Part shown: positions 13,241 through 25,060 of the stretch, piece after piece
How the letters are laid out: every line of letters starts with the position of its first letter
How positions within the stretch are numbered: the stretch's first letter is position 1
Assembly: GCF_019578655.1 (NCBI RefSeq)
Contig: NC_063256.1
Location: 26,460,342-26,524,341, forward strand
DNA from: Ricinus communis
Lineage: Eukaryota > Streptophyta > Magnoliopsida > Malpighiales > Euphorbiaceae
DNA length: 64,000 bases
Reading direction: 5' to 3'
Translations under genes and position numbers: made by a program
Notes under the pieces: model-generated
Told to the model about the DNA's origin: nothing
Database searches by the model: none
The model's input: only the letters and a program-made list of their open reading frames with translations

Positions 13241-14785
13241 AGTATACTTTTCATTTTCGCTTTGTTTAAAACTTGTAGCATTATGTCTGAGACCGACCGA
13301 CCGATATGCTACTCGACGTATTTGACATGAAACATATATAATGCATGAGTGAACACGTGCGACTCGATGCATGTAAAGTGTATTGAAAGACCATCGGACA
13401 CAATGCTCAAGTTTAAAACTTTACGAAAATGATAAAAATATTTTGAAAATAGTTTCAATCTTTTTTAAAATGCTTATAATACTTTTGAAAATTTATAGGT
13501 TCATTTCGAAGTCTCGTGGATCATAATTATCTGAACATCTGACTTTTGAGCCTTCTAGATCCACTAAGAATATGATCCTCCAGTAAACTGAAAGGCTCCC
13601 CACTTTCACTGTCTAATCGGTATATTTGGATAGTGGCAATATTTTTTTTAAGACTAATTAACATCATATTAAATCTACGAACACACACAATCACATCAAT
13701 ATCAATAAACAACAAGCAACACTAATCAAAATAACAATAACAAAGCACTTGTAGGCTAATATTACTTGCCAAGCATACGCCTATATCCGATGATTACCCC
13801 ATCGTCTAGGAGGTTCTAACTCAATCCCGTTTTGCAGTTAAAATCTACTTTTTTCACATAATGCATGTGCGCATATCATCTTAATCACTAAGTCTCATCA
13901 ATCTCATTCGCATTTAAACGTATGCTTATTGCAAGGTGAGAGGAGAAAATGCATATGTATACATATATGTATAATGTACAACTGGTAGTAAGACGCTCCA
14001 AAACTAAGCTCCATCCATCGCGCTTAAGTATATTATACATACTTTTCATTTTCACTTTGTTTAAAACTTGCAACATTATGTCCGAGACTGACCGATCGAT
14101 ATGCTACTCGACGTATTTGACATGAAACATATATGATGAATGAGTGAACACGTGCGCCTCGATGCATGTGAAGTGTATTGAAAGACCATCGGACACAACG
14201 CTCAAGTTTAAAAACTTTGCGAAAATGGTAAAACCATTTCGAGAATAGTTTCAATCTTCTTTAAAATGCTTATAATACTTTCAAAAATTTATATCTTCAT
14301 TCGAAGTCTCATGGATCATAATTCTCTGAATATCTGACTTTCAAGCCCTCTAGATCCACTAAAAATATGATCATTCAGTAAACTGAGAGGGTCCCCACTT
14401 TCACTATCAAATCAGTCTAATAAAAAAAGATCAAACACAAACAATCACATCAATATCAATAAATAGCAAGCAACACTAATAAAAATAACAATAAGAAAGC
14501 ACTTGTAGACTAATATTACTTATCAAGTATGCTCATATATCTGATGATTACCCCATCGTCTAGGAGGTTCTAACTCAATCCTATTATACAGTTAAAATAT
14601 ACTCTTTCACATAATGCATGCACGCATATCATATTAATCACTAAGTTTTATCAATGTCATTCGCATTTAAATGCATGCTTATTGCAAAGGGGAAAGGAGA
14701 AAATGCATATACATACATATATGTATAATATATTACTCATAGTAAGACGGTCCAAAACTAAGCTCCATCCATCGCGCTTAAAGAG
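13241..14785. repeat. R1 tandem duplication, two units of about 0.75-0.8 kb
   Basis: Two neighbouring units (13241-14035 and 14036-14785, offset about 795 bp) share the same order of landmarks: acttttcattttc, gagac followed by cgaccg, atatgctactcgacgtattt, gaacacgtgcg, accatcggacacaa, gattaccccatcgtctagga, and a closing ccatcgcgctta. Differences of several percent between the units show an old duplication. A shared R1-type unit also lies at 61256-62007. No gene is encoded; short frames on the minus strand are chance. Confidence 0.75.
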
Positions 14786-16951
14786 CTTGAGGCTTTACGT
14801 GTGAAGCCATTCCTACGGTGGAATCAATAACAAGTTGACAAGAAAATCAAAAATCGGAAGCATCATTTATTTTCAGAGCTCTGAACTATTGTAAAATCTT
14901 TGGGCTATATACCTAGTGAAAATGCCAATCAACTTTACAAAAATTTCTTTTTGAGATTTTATCAAACTCCCATGATCCTGCACAAGTTTCCACAAGTCTT
15001 GATTAGCAGCAAGACCTATTCTAAAGCTTTAATTATTAATGCATGTTGAGATAGTTGCTGCTCATAAAGCTCATAGAATACTCGGTATTTGGCATCATGA
15101 TACTGCTTCACCTTTGGGTCTTTTGATGGATGAATGACCTGGAAACGGTCATGTTAATTAAACTGAATCAAATGGATATTAATAAAAAAAATATATGACG
15201 ATAGAGCAGAACAGTTTGCATAAGTATTAATCCCCGGTTAGCAGCTACTTACATTTTAGAATATTGGTTTAATGTTTAATCAAGTGAAGCAAGCTGCATA
15301 TACCACCCCCACAGTCCTCTCAGTTTACAAATTTTTTTATATAGTAACATACAAATCTCTATTGAATTTGAAATTAACGGGAGCCAATCCATGTACCGTT
15401 GACAACAAAATAGCAAGTTGTTACTAATTCAAAACATATTGACTAGTAAAGGCAATGCTGAGTAGAAAAAATAAATTAATGTAGTTTAAAGCTATGCAGA
15501 GGTGGTTTATTAATGTAATCAAAACTTCAACCAAATGAGTAGATCCGGGCAGTGCTAAAGTATGGCATAAGAAACAAGCAAGTGAAAATTCATTTAGGCA
15601 ATTTCTGTAACTTCTTCTCTATATTACACAGAAACACCAAAACTTTGAAAGAGCAATGAGGTAAAATCTGCCATGTGTTGCCGAATTCTATCATCAATGT
15701 CAAGCCCCAATCTTAGGTAAGGGCCTTTAAATTTATTTATTCACAGCTGATCTATAAAATTCCTTAGCATGATTGCTTTGCAGGTCAACATATTGAAGTA
15801 ATACTTCCTTCAAATTCCTTTTGTCTGTTTTTCTCTTTTTTTCTAAGAGAGGTGGAGGGAGGTGGCAGTAATGGGATGAACTAAGAGAAAACAATGACTA
15901 ATAGGAATTCCAGCAAAAATAGAGTGCACAAAAGAAAAGCTGCATTATGTTTTGCACTCACTTAAAACCTCTCCTCTAATCATTTATTGTTTTATACCTA
16001 GTTATATGTCATGAAAGGTATGAATTGAACTGAAAATTCAGAAGCAAGAGCTCATGCATACATGACCGGCTGCATTCAGGGCCCTCATGGCCTCACTGAA
16101 AGTGACATTTTTTGCAGCAGGACCAACCCAATAGCATAGACTCACTTTCTCGTAGTAGTACAATAGGGCAACCTACACCAATCATCAACAAATAAGCATT
16201 AAGTTTGTTAACATGTACACAACACTGAAAAAAAAACTAATATTCTCAAAAGTAGTCAGAGCAAGCTATCATAGACTTACAATACTGAATTTAGTGCATA
16301 TTTCTTTAATTTTTATACATGTTGTAAAAGAAAAACTTGTCTGCACATCAAACCCGCTTAGTTCTTCCAACTCTAAAACTCAACGCCAACCTTATTGGTA
16401 GGAACTATCCAAAATTCAGTTTGAGGTTCCATGAACTATTCAAGCTAACAATTCAAGATTGAAAGACTTTCCTAGCATATTCATAATAATTAATAACTAG
16501 TGAACATTGAGACTTCACCCATACATTATATCAAACCGGGAAAGAAATAATTAGAAAAATTCGCGAGATAAATGCAAGTAAATGCACATGTATCAAAGCA
16601 ATTTTTGGTGCAATGGTCAAGCGGATAAGCAACAATGTAGCTACGAGGGCAAGAATATCCAACGTTAACCAATTCCCAATCTTTTCTTTATCCAAATGTC
16701 GACATATAAACCAACTGTCTTATTCTTAACTCGTCTCTACACATGAACATCGCACGGTGGCATAAATGAAAATTCACATACAAAGGCTATTCATCAATCA
16801 AAATAATGCATACTAATTTTAAAATTACAGAGAGAAAATTTTAAAATGTAAAACAATAAAGAGAGTGAAGATAAGTACCAATAATATCTGCATGTTCTTG
16901 GACAGACACAGGGTTTTTTGAAAGGCCACCACATGCAAGCAACATGTCAAT
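14786..16951 (-). pseudogene. FGGY carbohydrate kinase, copy IV (last exons)
   Basis: Minus-strand C-terminal exons of the same kinase family. Exon 16879-16951 is well preserved with AG and GT borders and reads IDMLLACGGLSKNPVSVQEH, then ADII, the ATP-site region of FGGY kinases. Exon 15016-15138 is open to the stop (VIHPSKDPKVKQYHDAKY, then RVFYELYEQQLSQ; 41 codons counting the stop). The exon between them (16062-16172) keeps CPIVLLRESESMLLG and EAMRALNAAG but has a deletion of roughly 15-20 bp that shifts the frame. It lacks the copia-like solo LTR found in the corresponding intron of copy II. Upstream exons are missing because the locus changes near 17050 to WD40-gene DNA. Confidence 0.8.
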
Positions 16952-17211
16952 CTGCCAGGAATAAGGATATAAAAGAAAGAACAGAAAGTTTTAAAGCAAA
17001 TTACATTTCGTGATATAGTCATCATTCCAATAACTAAGAAAGAATAATTGCTATAGGGGTTCATTGTCGGTGCCTGCTTTCTGTTTGTATTGTGGAGTTA
17101 ATTTTCTTAAAAGTCCCATTTTATCTGTTGTTTCAGCGGTTGGATAAACAAGGTATTAGCTTTTGTGCTCGCACTACATATGATGATAATGCCATCACAA
17201 ATGCTCTTGAA

Positions 17212-17840
17212 TGGTATAATTGATGTGTATAGGTGTAGATTATGAAGAAAAGGTTAGGCTCAAAAATTGGCTAACTAATGGAAACATAAGGTGGTAGGCT
17301 TTTGGTCAAATGTGGGGAATCCTAAATCGCCCAAATCATCTCATGGTATTCACAATATTCATGTAACTTCAACATGCATTACAAAGCAAGTTCTAGGAGC
17401 AAAGTTAAGTACAATGCACACTCAAACAAGAAATATAAAGAGCATAAGCATAATGAATGCTCAACTGGCTCAAAATCTCACTTTCAGGTGTGGTATTAGG
17501 TGCAGTTGGTTCGAAACATTATTAATTGAATCATTATTTAAGAAACACATGCATATGATATTATCAACGTTCTAAGTTAAAATTCGACAATTCAAAATAA
17601 TTAAATAACACCGGTTTAACCCGTATAGGTTGATGTGTAAAACACCATAAATTGTTTTCCAAGGACAATGAACAACAAAGAAAAGTAACTACAATTCTAT
17701 AAATCAAGTCATCAATCAGCTCAAAATTAGCATACTCAAGTGCATAAAAACACAATGTCCTAACATCTCCTAAAAATACACAACACCTAGCCATAGCAAT
17801 TAAAAATCCATATGAGAGATTAGGGTTTACCCATAAGCAC
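17212..17840 (-). other. 3' untranslated part of the one-LTR element
   Basis: Non-coding part of the element at 17212-21089, ending abruptly at the 18-bp direct repeat. No LTR, polypurine tract or coding region is visible at this end. Small open frames here have no family resemblance. Confidence 0.5.
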
Positions 17841-18197
17841 CCCACACTTAAAGAACACACCGCCCTCGGTGTAAAATGTTATGGATACCCCGCATGGAAT
17901 GCTCAACTAAGAGAACAAAAGCAATACAATCCAAGTGCATGACATGTATGAAAAATAAAGTAAATAAATACGGAAAATAAAAGATCTAGGGATCGCCCGA
18001 TCATCCATCGAGGCCGATGTTGTGGAAATTCGGGCCTCCTGTAGAATCAAAATAATAAAATAAAGAAATAAAATTAAAACTAAAAATATGAAAACTAAAA
18101 CTAATAAAATGTTTCCAAAACAAAAGGTTAAAAAAAAAAATAGAAATTAAAGATAAAAATTGGGGTGCCTCCCAAAAGCGCTTCTTTTTTATGTGAT

Positions 18198-18628
18198 GAG
18201 TCTTCTTAGCTGGACTCATGGTGAAAAGCAAACGGTAGGGATTGGCGACCATCCATCATTCTTCCAAGTAAATGGCTTCAAATATCCGCTTAGAGGGATA
18301 ATCGTCAACTTCCTCTTCCCGACTATCAAGCAAGCTGCCAGTATGATGGGCAAGACTCGCTCCTTGTATAATTGCATGTAGTCATGATGTTTCTAGGGCT
18401 CTTCCAATTTGAAAGTCAAGTTTCACCAATTGGAAGGATTGACGGTTGGGCAATTTCTTCAGGAACGTCAATGGTTTCCTCTAGTCCTTGTCTTGGTTCA
18501 CTTGCTAAAAGAAACTCGAGCTCCTCCAAGACTTCTTCATTGGATAACTCATGCTCATCTTCCATCATCGAACGGACTTGTGGAAAATCCACCAAAAATT
18601 CCTCTAACCGCAACTCGAAGATCATCAA
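18198..18628 (-). pseudogene. Gag-pol linker remnant of the one-LTR element
   Basis: Reading frame continuing the element's polyprotein: LVDFPQVRSMMEDEHELSNE, then EVLEELEFLLASEPRQGLEE, and later LPIILAACLIVGK. The last part resembles the segment just before reverse transcriptase in Athila-type polyproteins (pattern LPVIIAxxL ... FxW ... ISPxxC). Reverse transcriptase and everything after it are missing. A frame change separates it from the upstream gag part. The relative at 33790-34200 shows the same truncation point, so the deletion was inherited from a common non-autonomous ancestor. Confidence 0.6.
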
Positions 18629-19391
18629 TCATACATTCCAGTTGGTAGTCTTTCGGAGGGATTATGTTTGCCTCTTCCTTTTCTGGTTCCATCTCCATGT
18701 TCAAGAAATCGTCCTGCACATAAGCATCATCGTCAAACATAATAGACAAACCAGAAAAATTCTCACCTGAACGCAAAGTGACGGTGCTCAAATGTTCCTC
18801 GGATTCAGTAGCATTTGATAGAGTTCTCAATTGCTCTTCAGCTAGTAACTTGAAGATTAAGCCTACTTGATGCTCTATGTTATTAATCGAGGCTTGTTGA
18901 TCTTCAAGTATCCTCTCTGTTTGTTGGAATCTATCATCAAGACTTGTAATGAACCTCATCATCGGCCTCCTCCGACACTAACTCTTCATCTTGAGTCGAA
19001 GGTGCAAGAGTAGGTCACGATGTGGTTGCCGAGATTCCGGTGGTTCTGGGCCATCTAAGCTCCATCCATAGGGTGAATGAGTACTCCACTCTTGATTATA
19101 GGTGCTTCCATACGAGTCACTTGGCCAATTGCCCGTATAATTCACATGTTCACATTTATAAGAATAAGGAGTAAAATCAGTGCACAATGGACAATCATTA
19201 CTCAAATGTAAACCACAACAAAATTCATAAAAGACTTGAGATGAAAGGATAGGAGAAGAGAGTTGATCGGTAGCCCTGCAAAACGATTCCACTCGAGCAT
19301 CTAAAGATGCACGGGCATCCCAATTTTTAGCACTTTCTTGGTTCCTATTCTCATTTTCCAATGCGTCATATAAAGATTTTGAGTTTAGCAT
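18555..19391 (-). pseudogene. Gag-like ORF of the one-LTR element (frame-shifted)
   Basis: Starts at ATG 19391 (MLNSKSLYDALENENRNQES) and runs to 18978, then must shift frame to continue at 18962 (MMRFITSLDDRFQQTERILE ... NIEHQVGLIFKLLAEEQL ... TLRSGENFSGLSIMF). The order YGSTYNQEWSTHSPYGW, coiled-coil-like helix, then TLRSG copies the C-terminal half of Athila/Tat gag, where the motif is normally NAITLRSGK. The capsid core is missing. Compared with the plus-strand relative this copy keeps an arginine codon where that one has TGA, but has its own frameshift near 18970. Confidence 0.75.
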
Positions 19392-19559
19392 TGAACCTCC
19401 TTATCATTCACTATCTGAATCATAAACTTAAGCTAAATAAATATGTACAAATAAAATAAAATAAATAAACAAATAAAAATAAAAATCATAAAATAATAAG
19501 AAAGAAAAAAAAATGGCTAAATTAACAAATAGCAAATTTCACTCTAGTTTTCAAACAAT

Positions 19560-19577
19560 TCCCCGGCAACGGCGCCA
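19560..19577 (-). other. tRNA-Asp primer binding site
   Basis: On the minus strand the 18 bases tggcgccgttgccgggga lie six bases inside the LTR end. They are complementary to the 3' end of plant tRNA-Asp, the primer used by Athila-type elements. This fixes the orientation and marks the adjoining LTR as the 5' one. Confidence 0.9.
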
Positions 19578-19583
19578 AAAACT

Positions 19584-21089
19584 TGATGGTTGCTACTCGT
19601 GTTAGCTACAATCTAAGGCGGTGTACCTATCGATGCGGTTTAGCACTAATGGCGAGTATCAAGGTCGATTCCTCGGAAAGCGAAAGCCCAGAGTTACTTC
19701 TTTGTTCTTTGTTATATTAACCTAAAATAGATGATGAATAAATTCTAAACTAACTATTAACTACGAGCTAAGTTCTAAGGGAGATGCAGGAGTAATTGAT
19801 AAGTGAAATAATCAAGACAAGAAGACAAACCCAAAGGGAATCTAAACTAGTTGGCATCCGAACAAAAGATAAAGGATCGGTAAGTCTAATTATGCTACCC
19901 GTGGGCGATTTATTCTTAACCGAATTCGGTGTCTCTCTCGAGATAACCGAATTCCTAAACCTAATAACCTAAAGTTGGAATCTCTTCCTAACAATTGATT
20001 CTTAAATTAGCATTAAGCTTTAATCCGCCTCTATTAAGCTTTGTTAATTCTTAATCCGGCTAGTTAATTATCCTTATCTCTAAGCGATTATTAACCAGTT
20101 CTTGTTATTCAAAGTTCCAATTGCCAAACGGATTTCTCAATCTCATAAAGCAATCTAAACATCACAATTCACAACGCCTCATGAATAATGCATAATCTTA
20201 TTCATACTGAAAACAAGAAGAATACAAAACCAACTCAAACAATCCAACAATATAATATCAAGCCAACATAGTAAAGAAATCCCAATGGATTAAATCAGTC
20301 TAGCTAAACATGTTCATGTTTAAAACAATCTAGGAAATCAATTACAATGAAAGAATAATGAAAATAAAACATGTACACCCTTTTCTCTCGAATTGGATGA
20401 ACAGCTCCAAACTGGATCTACACTTTGATTAATCTCCCAAACGCCTCTTGAATTGCTCCACTCATCGTTTTTGCACTCGGAATCTTACGATTCCGGGATT
20501 CTACTCACCGCAACTCTCTCGCACTCGATTGTGCGTAAACCGAACCAGCCACTAGGGCTCAATGTCACTCTTTCTCTTTCCCCCTTTTTTTAAGAAAAAC
20601 TCATTTTTTCTTATATATTTAACTCAGCACGGCCGTGTTCAAGGCCGTGAAGACGGCCAAGTCCAGCCGCGGCCGAACCGTGGATCTCACCAAGTAGGGT
20701 TTCACCACGGCCGTGTTTCTCCCCGTGTTGTCCACCACGGGCCATGTTTCTCCCCGTGTTGGCCACCACGGGCCGTGCTGAAGGCCGTGGTGGCTACGGA
20801 AACCGTGCCCAAAGTGCTAATTTCAAGAATCAAAGCCAATGGTTGAGCACGGCCAGAGTCCAGGCCGTGCTCAATGTATGCATTGCGGGCTCTTGTCCGA
20901 TCTTGATGAATTCTCGTCCGTTTCCGCACGTATTGATCTATAATTGCTTAAACAACGATGATGGTCCTATAAATGTTCCTGAAATGCAAAAGAACACAAA
21001 ACACGGGTGATCTGGGAATAAAAGCACAATAATTGCTAAGAACATACGCAATAATATGCAAGCAAATATGTGTAAAACTATGCTTATCA
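19584..21089 (-). repeat. 5' LTR of the one-LTR element
   Basis: About 1506 bp; on the minus strand it begins TGATAAGCATAG and ends with CATCA next to the primer site. The half nearest the primer site matches the LTRs at 25061, 31366 and 35854 closely (for example aattaactagccggattaag and cggcattagtgctaaaccgc-like tracts), while the outer part (about 20390-21089) differs. Both LTR types carry clusters of the palindrome cacggccgtg (here 20640-20870). The LTR is therefore modular, with a shared R/U5 part and a different U3 part. Confidence 0.8.
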
Positions 21090-22931
21090 CAAATGCTCTT
21101 GAAATATACGACAGCTTGAGGTAGTATTATCATTTTGAGTTTTTTAAAGTATAATTTATCATTTCTAGTGAATATATTCAGATAAGGAAACTATTTTACA
21201 GGGATGGAGTCCATTTCATGGCATCCAATAATGATTGTGGTGTAAGAGAATATGACATGGAGAGGTTTCAGCTCCTGAATCACTTCCGCTTCTCTTGGCC
21301 GGTGAATGTGAGTTCTCCTTAGTACCTAAGGCAACTAACTTGATGTTTTATTATGTATTTTTCTAATTAAAGAAGCATCTAAATTTTCATAGTCAAGGAA
21401 CAATCTGAAAGTAGGGTTTGCTGACTGGGAGATTTGAGCTTTCAACTTGCCATCATATACTTGACAAGGTTGAAGGCAACCATGCAAAAAAAGTGCTTGA
21501 AAAATGTGGTGGCGGTGGTGATGGGGACCAATAACATATTAACATGCATCAAAAGTCCATCCATAACCATTTCATTAATTATAATTTTTACATGGAATAA
21601 ACTGTGTTTTTGAGAATTACAGTTCAAATTCATCTGCATTTGGTTCAGTTGGTTGGAAGAAGTTAGTACATAAGATATATTAAACAGATTTTATACATCC
21701 ACTAGATGTGAAAAAGGGAAAAATGAAATTTAAATAATGATAACACCTCTGAAGTCGATTTATATTTTAACTCATAATATGTAATTTAATAAAAATCGAT
21801 AGAATGAGATTCAAAAAGAAAAGTTTTAATTACAAATTGGGATCATAAGACACAGCAAATAAAGTGAGAATATAATTTGTAGTGGAAACTTGGGATAAAC
21901 TAATAATGCGTCTTTATAACTGTCGGTGCATCTTTTGCTGCTAAGACTTTGGTGCGACTTCCAGCTTCATCACTAAACTATTCTTTTTTTCTGACGCAGC
22001 ATACGTCATTGAGTCCTGACCGTAGATTAATAGGAGTTGTTGGTGATCACCTGGATGGTTTGCTGGTCGATGCACAGAATGGAAAGGTATGTGCTTCTTG
22101 ATGTAAATACTTTTCTTGTAGAATCTTGATAGTTTGCAGCAATCAGGATGTTTTTAATTCTGAATGTTGAAACTGGGAAGTTCCTTTTTTGTGTGCTAAA
22201 AGAATATGGAAACGCAATAATATTATGAGGCAAAAATAAGAACTGAAAAAGAACGCCCGAAGTTGTTCAGGAGAAAGAAAAGAAAAGGGAGGCTGTTGAA
22301 AATTATAAAGAGGAAAAACTATGGAATCCTACTAGATATTTAATAAACATGCAAGAGTCATCACCAACTTAATAATGAACTGATAGGCTGAAAGATTGAT
22401 TTACTAGAGAAATTGCATTTCCTAAAGGTCATCCGAGTGATATACACATCTCAATTATTCCATTTGAGGCTGTATTTAAGTGCTTATGGCCATAGGAATA
22501 TGGTTTGATTCTGAATTTGAAAGGAAATAATGAGAAAGGACCCACTCAAACCATCTAGCTGCTCAGTGTATCTATAAGCCATAGCATCCCAGAAGTATAA
22601 TCCCGAGATAAGGGTCAATCTTGGATCTCATAACCAGAAGAAAACATAACTCTAATAACCCTGATGATCTAAATAAATCGAATTAATAACTCCTGTAACG
22701 TTAACCTTAGTCCAAAAGTTCTGAAACTTCAATACCTCTGCCTCTAGAAAATTGTCTATGTCATCAGATAGAAAAGGATAATATCAAGTGCTATCAGTAC
22801 TTCTACATCAGAATTCCTTTCTTTTATAATCTAAAATGTGTCTGTCATTGTACAAAATAATACCATATGACATAACCCCTCTGGGGCACTCAATTCCACC
22901 ACTCTTTAACTGACCAGGCTGAAAGAAATTG

Positions 22932-23222
22932 ATAACATAGTCTCGAGTTCTCCAAATAGAAAGGAGAGATGTCATTATACCCACTGAAAACGGAACTGGA
23001 CTGCAAGTCTGCAGTGCCCTCTTAAACTGGGGTTTGGGGGTGGGGAAGAGGAAAGGAAGCTTGATGCAATTTTTCTTGATAACATAGTCTTGAATTCTCC
23101 AAATAGAAAAGAGAGATCTCATTATACCCACTGAAAATGGAACTGAACTGCAAGTGCAGTGCCCTCTTAAACTGGGGTTTGGGGGTGGGGAAAGGGAAAG
23201 TAAGCTTGATGCAATTTTTCTA
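22932..23222 (+). repeat. Tandem duplication of about 147 bp in a WD40 intron
   Basis: Two neighbouring copies (about 22932-23078 and 23079-23222) share gataacatagtct, ctccaaatagaaa, cattatacccactgaaaa, ccctcttaaactggggtttg and aagcttgatgcaatttttct. They differ at a handful of bases. They lie in the last intron (22087-23431), well away from the splice sites. Confidence 0.85.
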
Positions 23223-23845
23223 CAAAATGAGTAAAATGAATATTTTGGATCATCAGTACGAGGCTTTATCTTTTTGGGATGCCCTTATATGGACACAAAA
23301 TGATGTTTGTTAATGTTGAAATTCTGGTTTTACATGGCTTGTGTCTGTATATAAAACTGTTTCTTACATACCAAAATTCGGTCTTGAAGTCAGAATGACA
23401 TCTTTATGGATCCTATTTAATGGTTTTGCAGACTGTAGCCACAGTCAAAGGTCATCTAGATTTCTCCTTTGCAACTGCGTGGCACCCTGATGGACATGTG
23501 TTTGCCACGGGTAATCAAGATAAAACTTGCAGGGTATGGGATATAAGAAACTTGTCGTCATCCATTGCAATCCTGAAGGGGAACTTGGGTGCTGTGAGAT
23601 CCATTCGCTTTTCATCAAATGGCCAGTTCATGGTGGTGGCTGAACCTGCAGATTTCGTTCATGTGTATAGTACCAAAGCAGACTACAAGAGGCGGCAAGA
23701 GATTGATTTCTTTGGTGAGATATCTGGAGTAGCTCTAAGTCCAGATGACGAGTCTTTATACATAGGAATCTGGGATCGGACTTATGCAAGCTTGCTACAA
23801 TATAACAAAAGGCATACATATGGATATCTTGATTCATATTTATGA

Positions 23846-24776
23846 TTGTCTATCAAAGGATTTTCTTCGTAAGCATGCTCTTGATAATTTTATTCCTCTT
23901 TATGAATGCTCTTTGTGAACTAATTAGCTCGAGTTGAAATCTAGACCATATAGAATAAGGTAAGGAACTCTAGTCTGATCATGTACAGAAATATACTGTT
24001 CTTAAATACTCGAGGTGGAAGGAAGCTGTCTCGGTAAGTCCCTATTTTTCCATAGGTCTCCCCACTGTGGATGCATGTCTGCGTGTTCATGCAGGTAATT
24101 TTCATAGGCCTAAATGCTTGCATTTTATTACTGGAGAAGTTAAATATGTAGTTATGCTGAGATGTACGAAAATTGTCACAAAGTAGAAAATGCTCACCAG
24201 CTCTCATATTTAGGCTTCTGAACTTTTCAACTTTGATTCATTAATTAATTGGGTCGTAACGATTTATGGTGTTTTCAAGATCCTTTTAAGTAGTTTTTTA
24301 GTGGACTATTCATGCAAATGCATCAAGTTGGCACTAGAATCTACTGAAGGAATTGCTTACTCGATCATTTCATTAACAATCTATATTTTAGAAGGGTGGT
24401 TGGACTAAGCTTCTCTAAAGTTGTAGCAAACAATGACAAGTACTGGCACTAATCCAATCGAGCATAAGTCTAAATTTGTGCTATTAGTCAGTTTGGTGGG
24501 TGGTTCTCTTCCTTTCTGTTGAGGTTTTTCTTATCATCGATCATGGATACGGATAGAGTTACTAAAGATTTGTGCCAAACTAAGTTTGAAGGAAGCCGGT
24601 TAGTTATAGTCCAAATGCCAGTGGTCGGTGTGGAGCCTAATTGAATAATTTGGTTTTAGTCTGCGAAAGGCTTCCTGATTATTATTCTTGTGAGAATTTT
24701 AATTAAGAAAAAAAAAATCAGAAATACTCTTTTCATTTTTTTATCAATTTTAAAGAGACTTCATTTAAAGAGTCTT
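23846..24776. other. WD40 gene 3' flank, no further gene
   Basis: Begins with the likely 3' untranslated region after the TGA at 23843-23845. I see no coding sequence, RNA gene or repeat border. Short frames such as 23941-24207 minus show no family resemblance. Confidence 0.5.
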
Positions 24777-25060
24777 TTAGCTCTTTGAAGAAGTAATACT
24801 TGAAACTTGTTTCTCTAATTCTTTAAAATCATTTTCTAGTTTCAAACTCTTTTCTTTATAAAACTTCATTTTAAGATGATATTTTCTATATTTTAAAATC
24901 ATGGTTTTTAAGAGTTCAATATCAATCATCTCATGTATATCATGACCATAATCACTATCACAAGTATGAGATGAAGAACATGCCTCATTGGAGTCATCCT
25001 TCAGGGCCATAAAGTAAAGGTTGCCAACTTCTTGTTCATCTTCTTTACTTGAAGAACTAT
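24777..25060 (-). pseudogene. Copia-type gag/linker fragment
   Basis: A minus-strand open frame reads SSSSKEDEQEVGNLYFMALK, then an acidic serine-rich stretch, then a charged coiled-coil segment (KSLKLENDFKELEKQVSSI). This layout (acidic LMAL-like motif, aspartate/serine tract, coiled coil) is common just after the zinc knuckle in plant Ty1/copia polyproteins. No zinc knuckle, integrase or reverse transcriptase is next to it, because the LTR at 25061 cuts it off. The match is by layout more than by conserved residues, so the assignment is moderate. Confidence 0.45.

Larger units (their letters stand above)
17212..21089 (-). mobile_element. Non-autonomous Athila-like element, one LTR, in the WD40 exon
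   Basis: Read on the minus strand: LTR 19584-21089, primer site 19560-19577, gag-like reading frames 18198-19391, then a 3' untranslated part down to 17212, where it stops without a 3' LTR. It interrupts a WD40 exon. The sequence atcacaaatgctcttgaa occurs on both sides (17194-17211 and 21086-21103), an 18-bp direct repeat, longer than the 5 bp usual for LTR elements. Landmarks of the family's 3' region, such as the acaccgagggcggtgtg tract near 17850 and the gaggcaccccaa motif near 18170, match the plus-strand relative at 31366-37350. The missing LTR and the long flanking repeat point to an unusual integration or to later deletion. Confidence 0.8.
17137..23845 (+). pseudogene. WD40-repeat protein gene, 3' part, split by a retrotransposon
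   Basis: Plus-strand exons of a plant WD40 beta-propeller protein. From memory it resembles the uncharacterised group that includes Arabidopsis AT1G78070. Exons: 17137-17211 (DKQGISFCARTTYDDNAITN), continued after the insertion to 21120 (ALEIYDSL), then 21202-21307 (MASNNDCGVREYDMERFQLL, then NHFRFSWPVN), 22000-22086 (LSPDRRLIGVVGDHLDGLLV) and 23432-23845 (GHLDFSFATAWHPDGHVFAT; GNQDKTCRVWDIRNLSSS; FVHVYSTKADYKRRQEIDFF; stop TGA). Splice sites are canonical and phases join correctly. The 5' exons, which would carry the start and the first repeats, are not present; to the left is kinase-derived DNA. The insertion at 17212-21085 splits one exon. The 3' exons are open with no internal stop, so the damage looks recent or the 3' part may still be transcribed. 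Confidence 0.85.

Noticed and set aside
16825..17064. Minus-strand frame of 79 codons as a membrane protein
   Set aside because: The hydrophobic translation comes from the wrong frame over the kinase exon at 16879-16951, which reads LACGGLSKN in its true frame.
17564..17860. Minus-strand frame of 98 codons in the one-LTR element
   Set aside because: It lies in the untranslated 3' part; the relative at 34201-35853 has no equivalent frame.
19560..19577. Part of a tRNA-Asp gene
   Set aside because: Only the 18 terminal bases are complementary to the tRNA and they sit next to an LTR; they are a primer binding site. The same holds at 32838, 40390 and 63576 for tRNA-Asp or tRNA-iMet.
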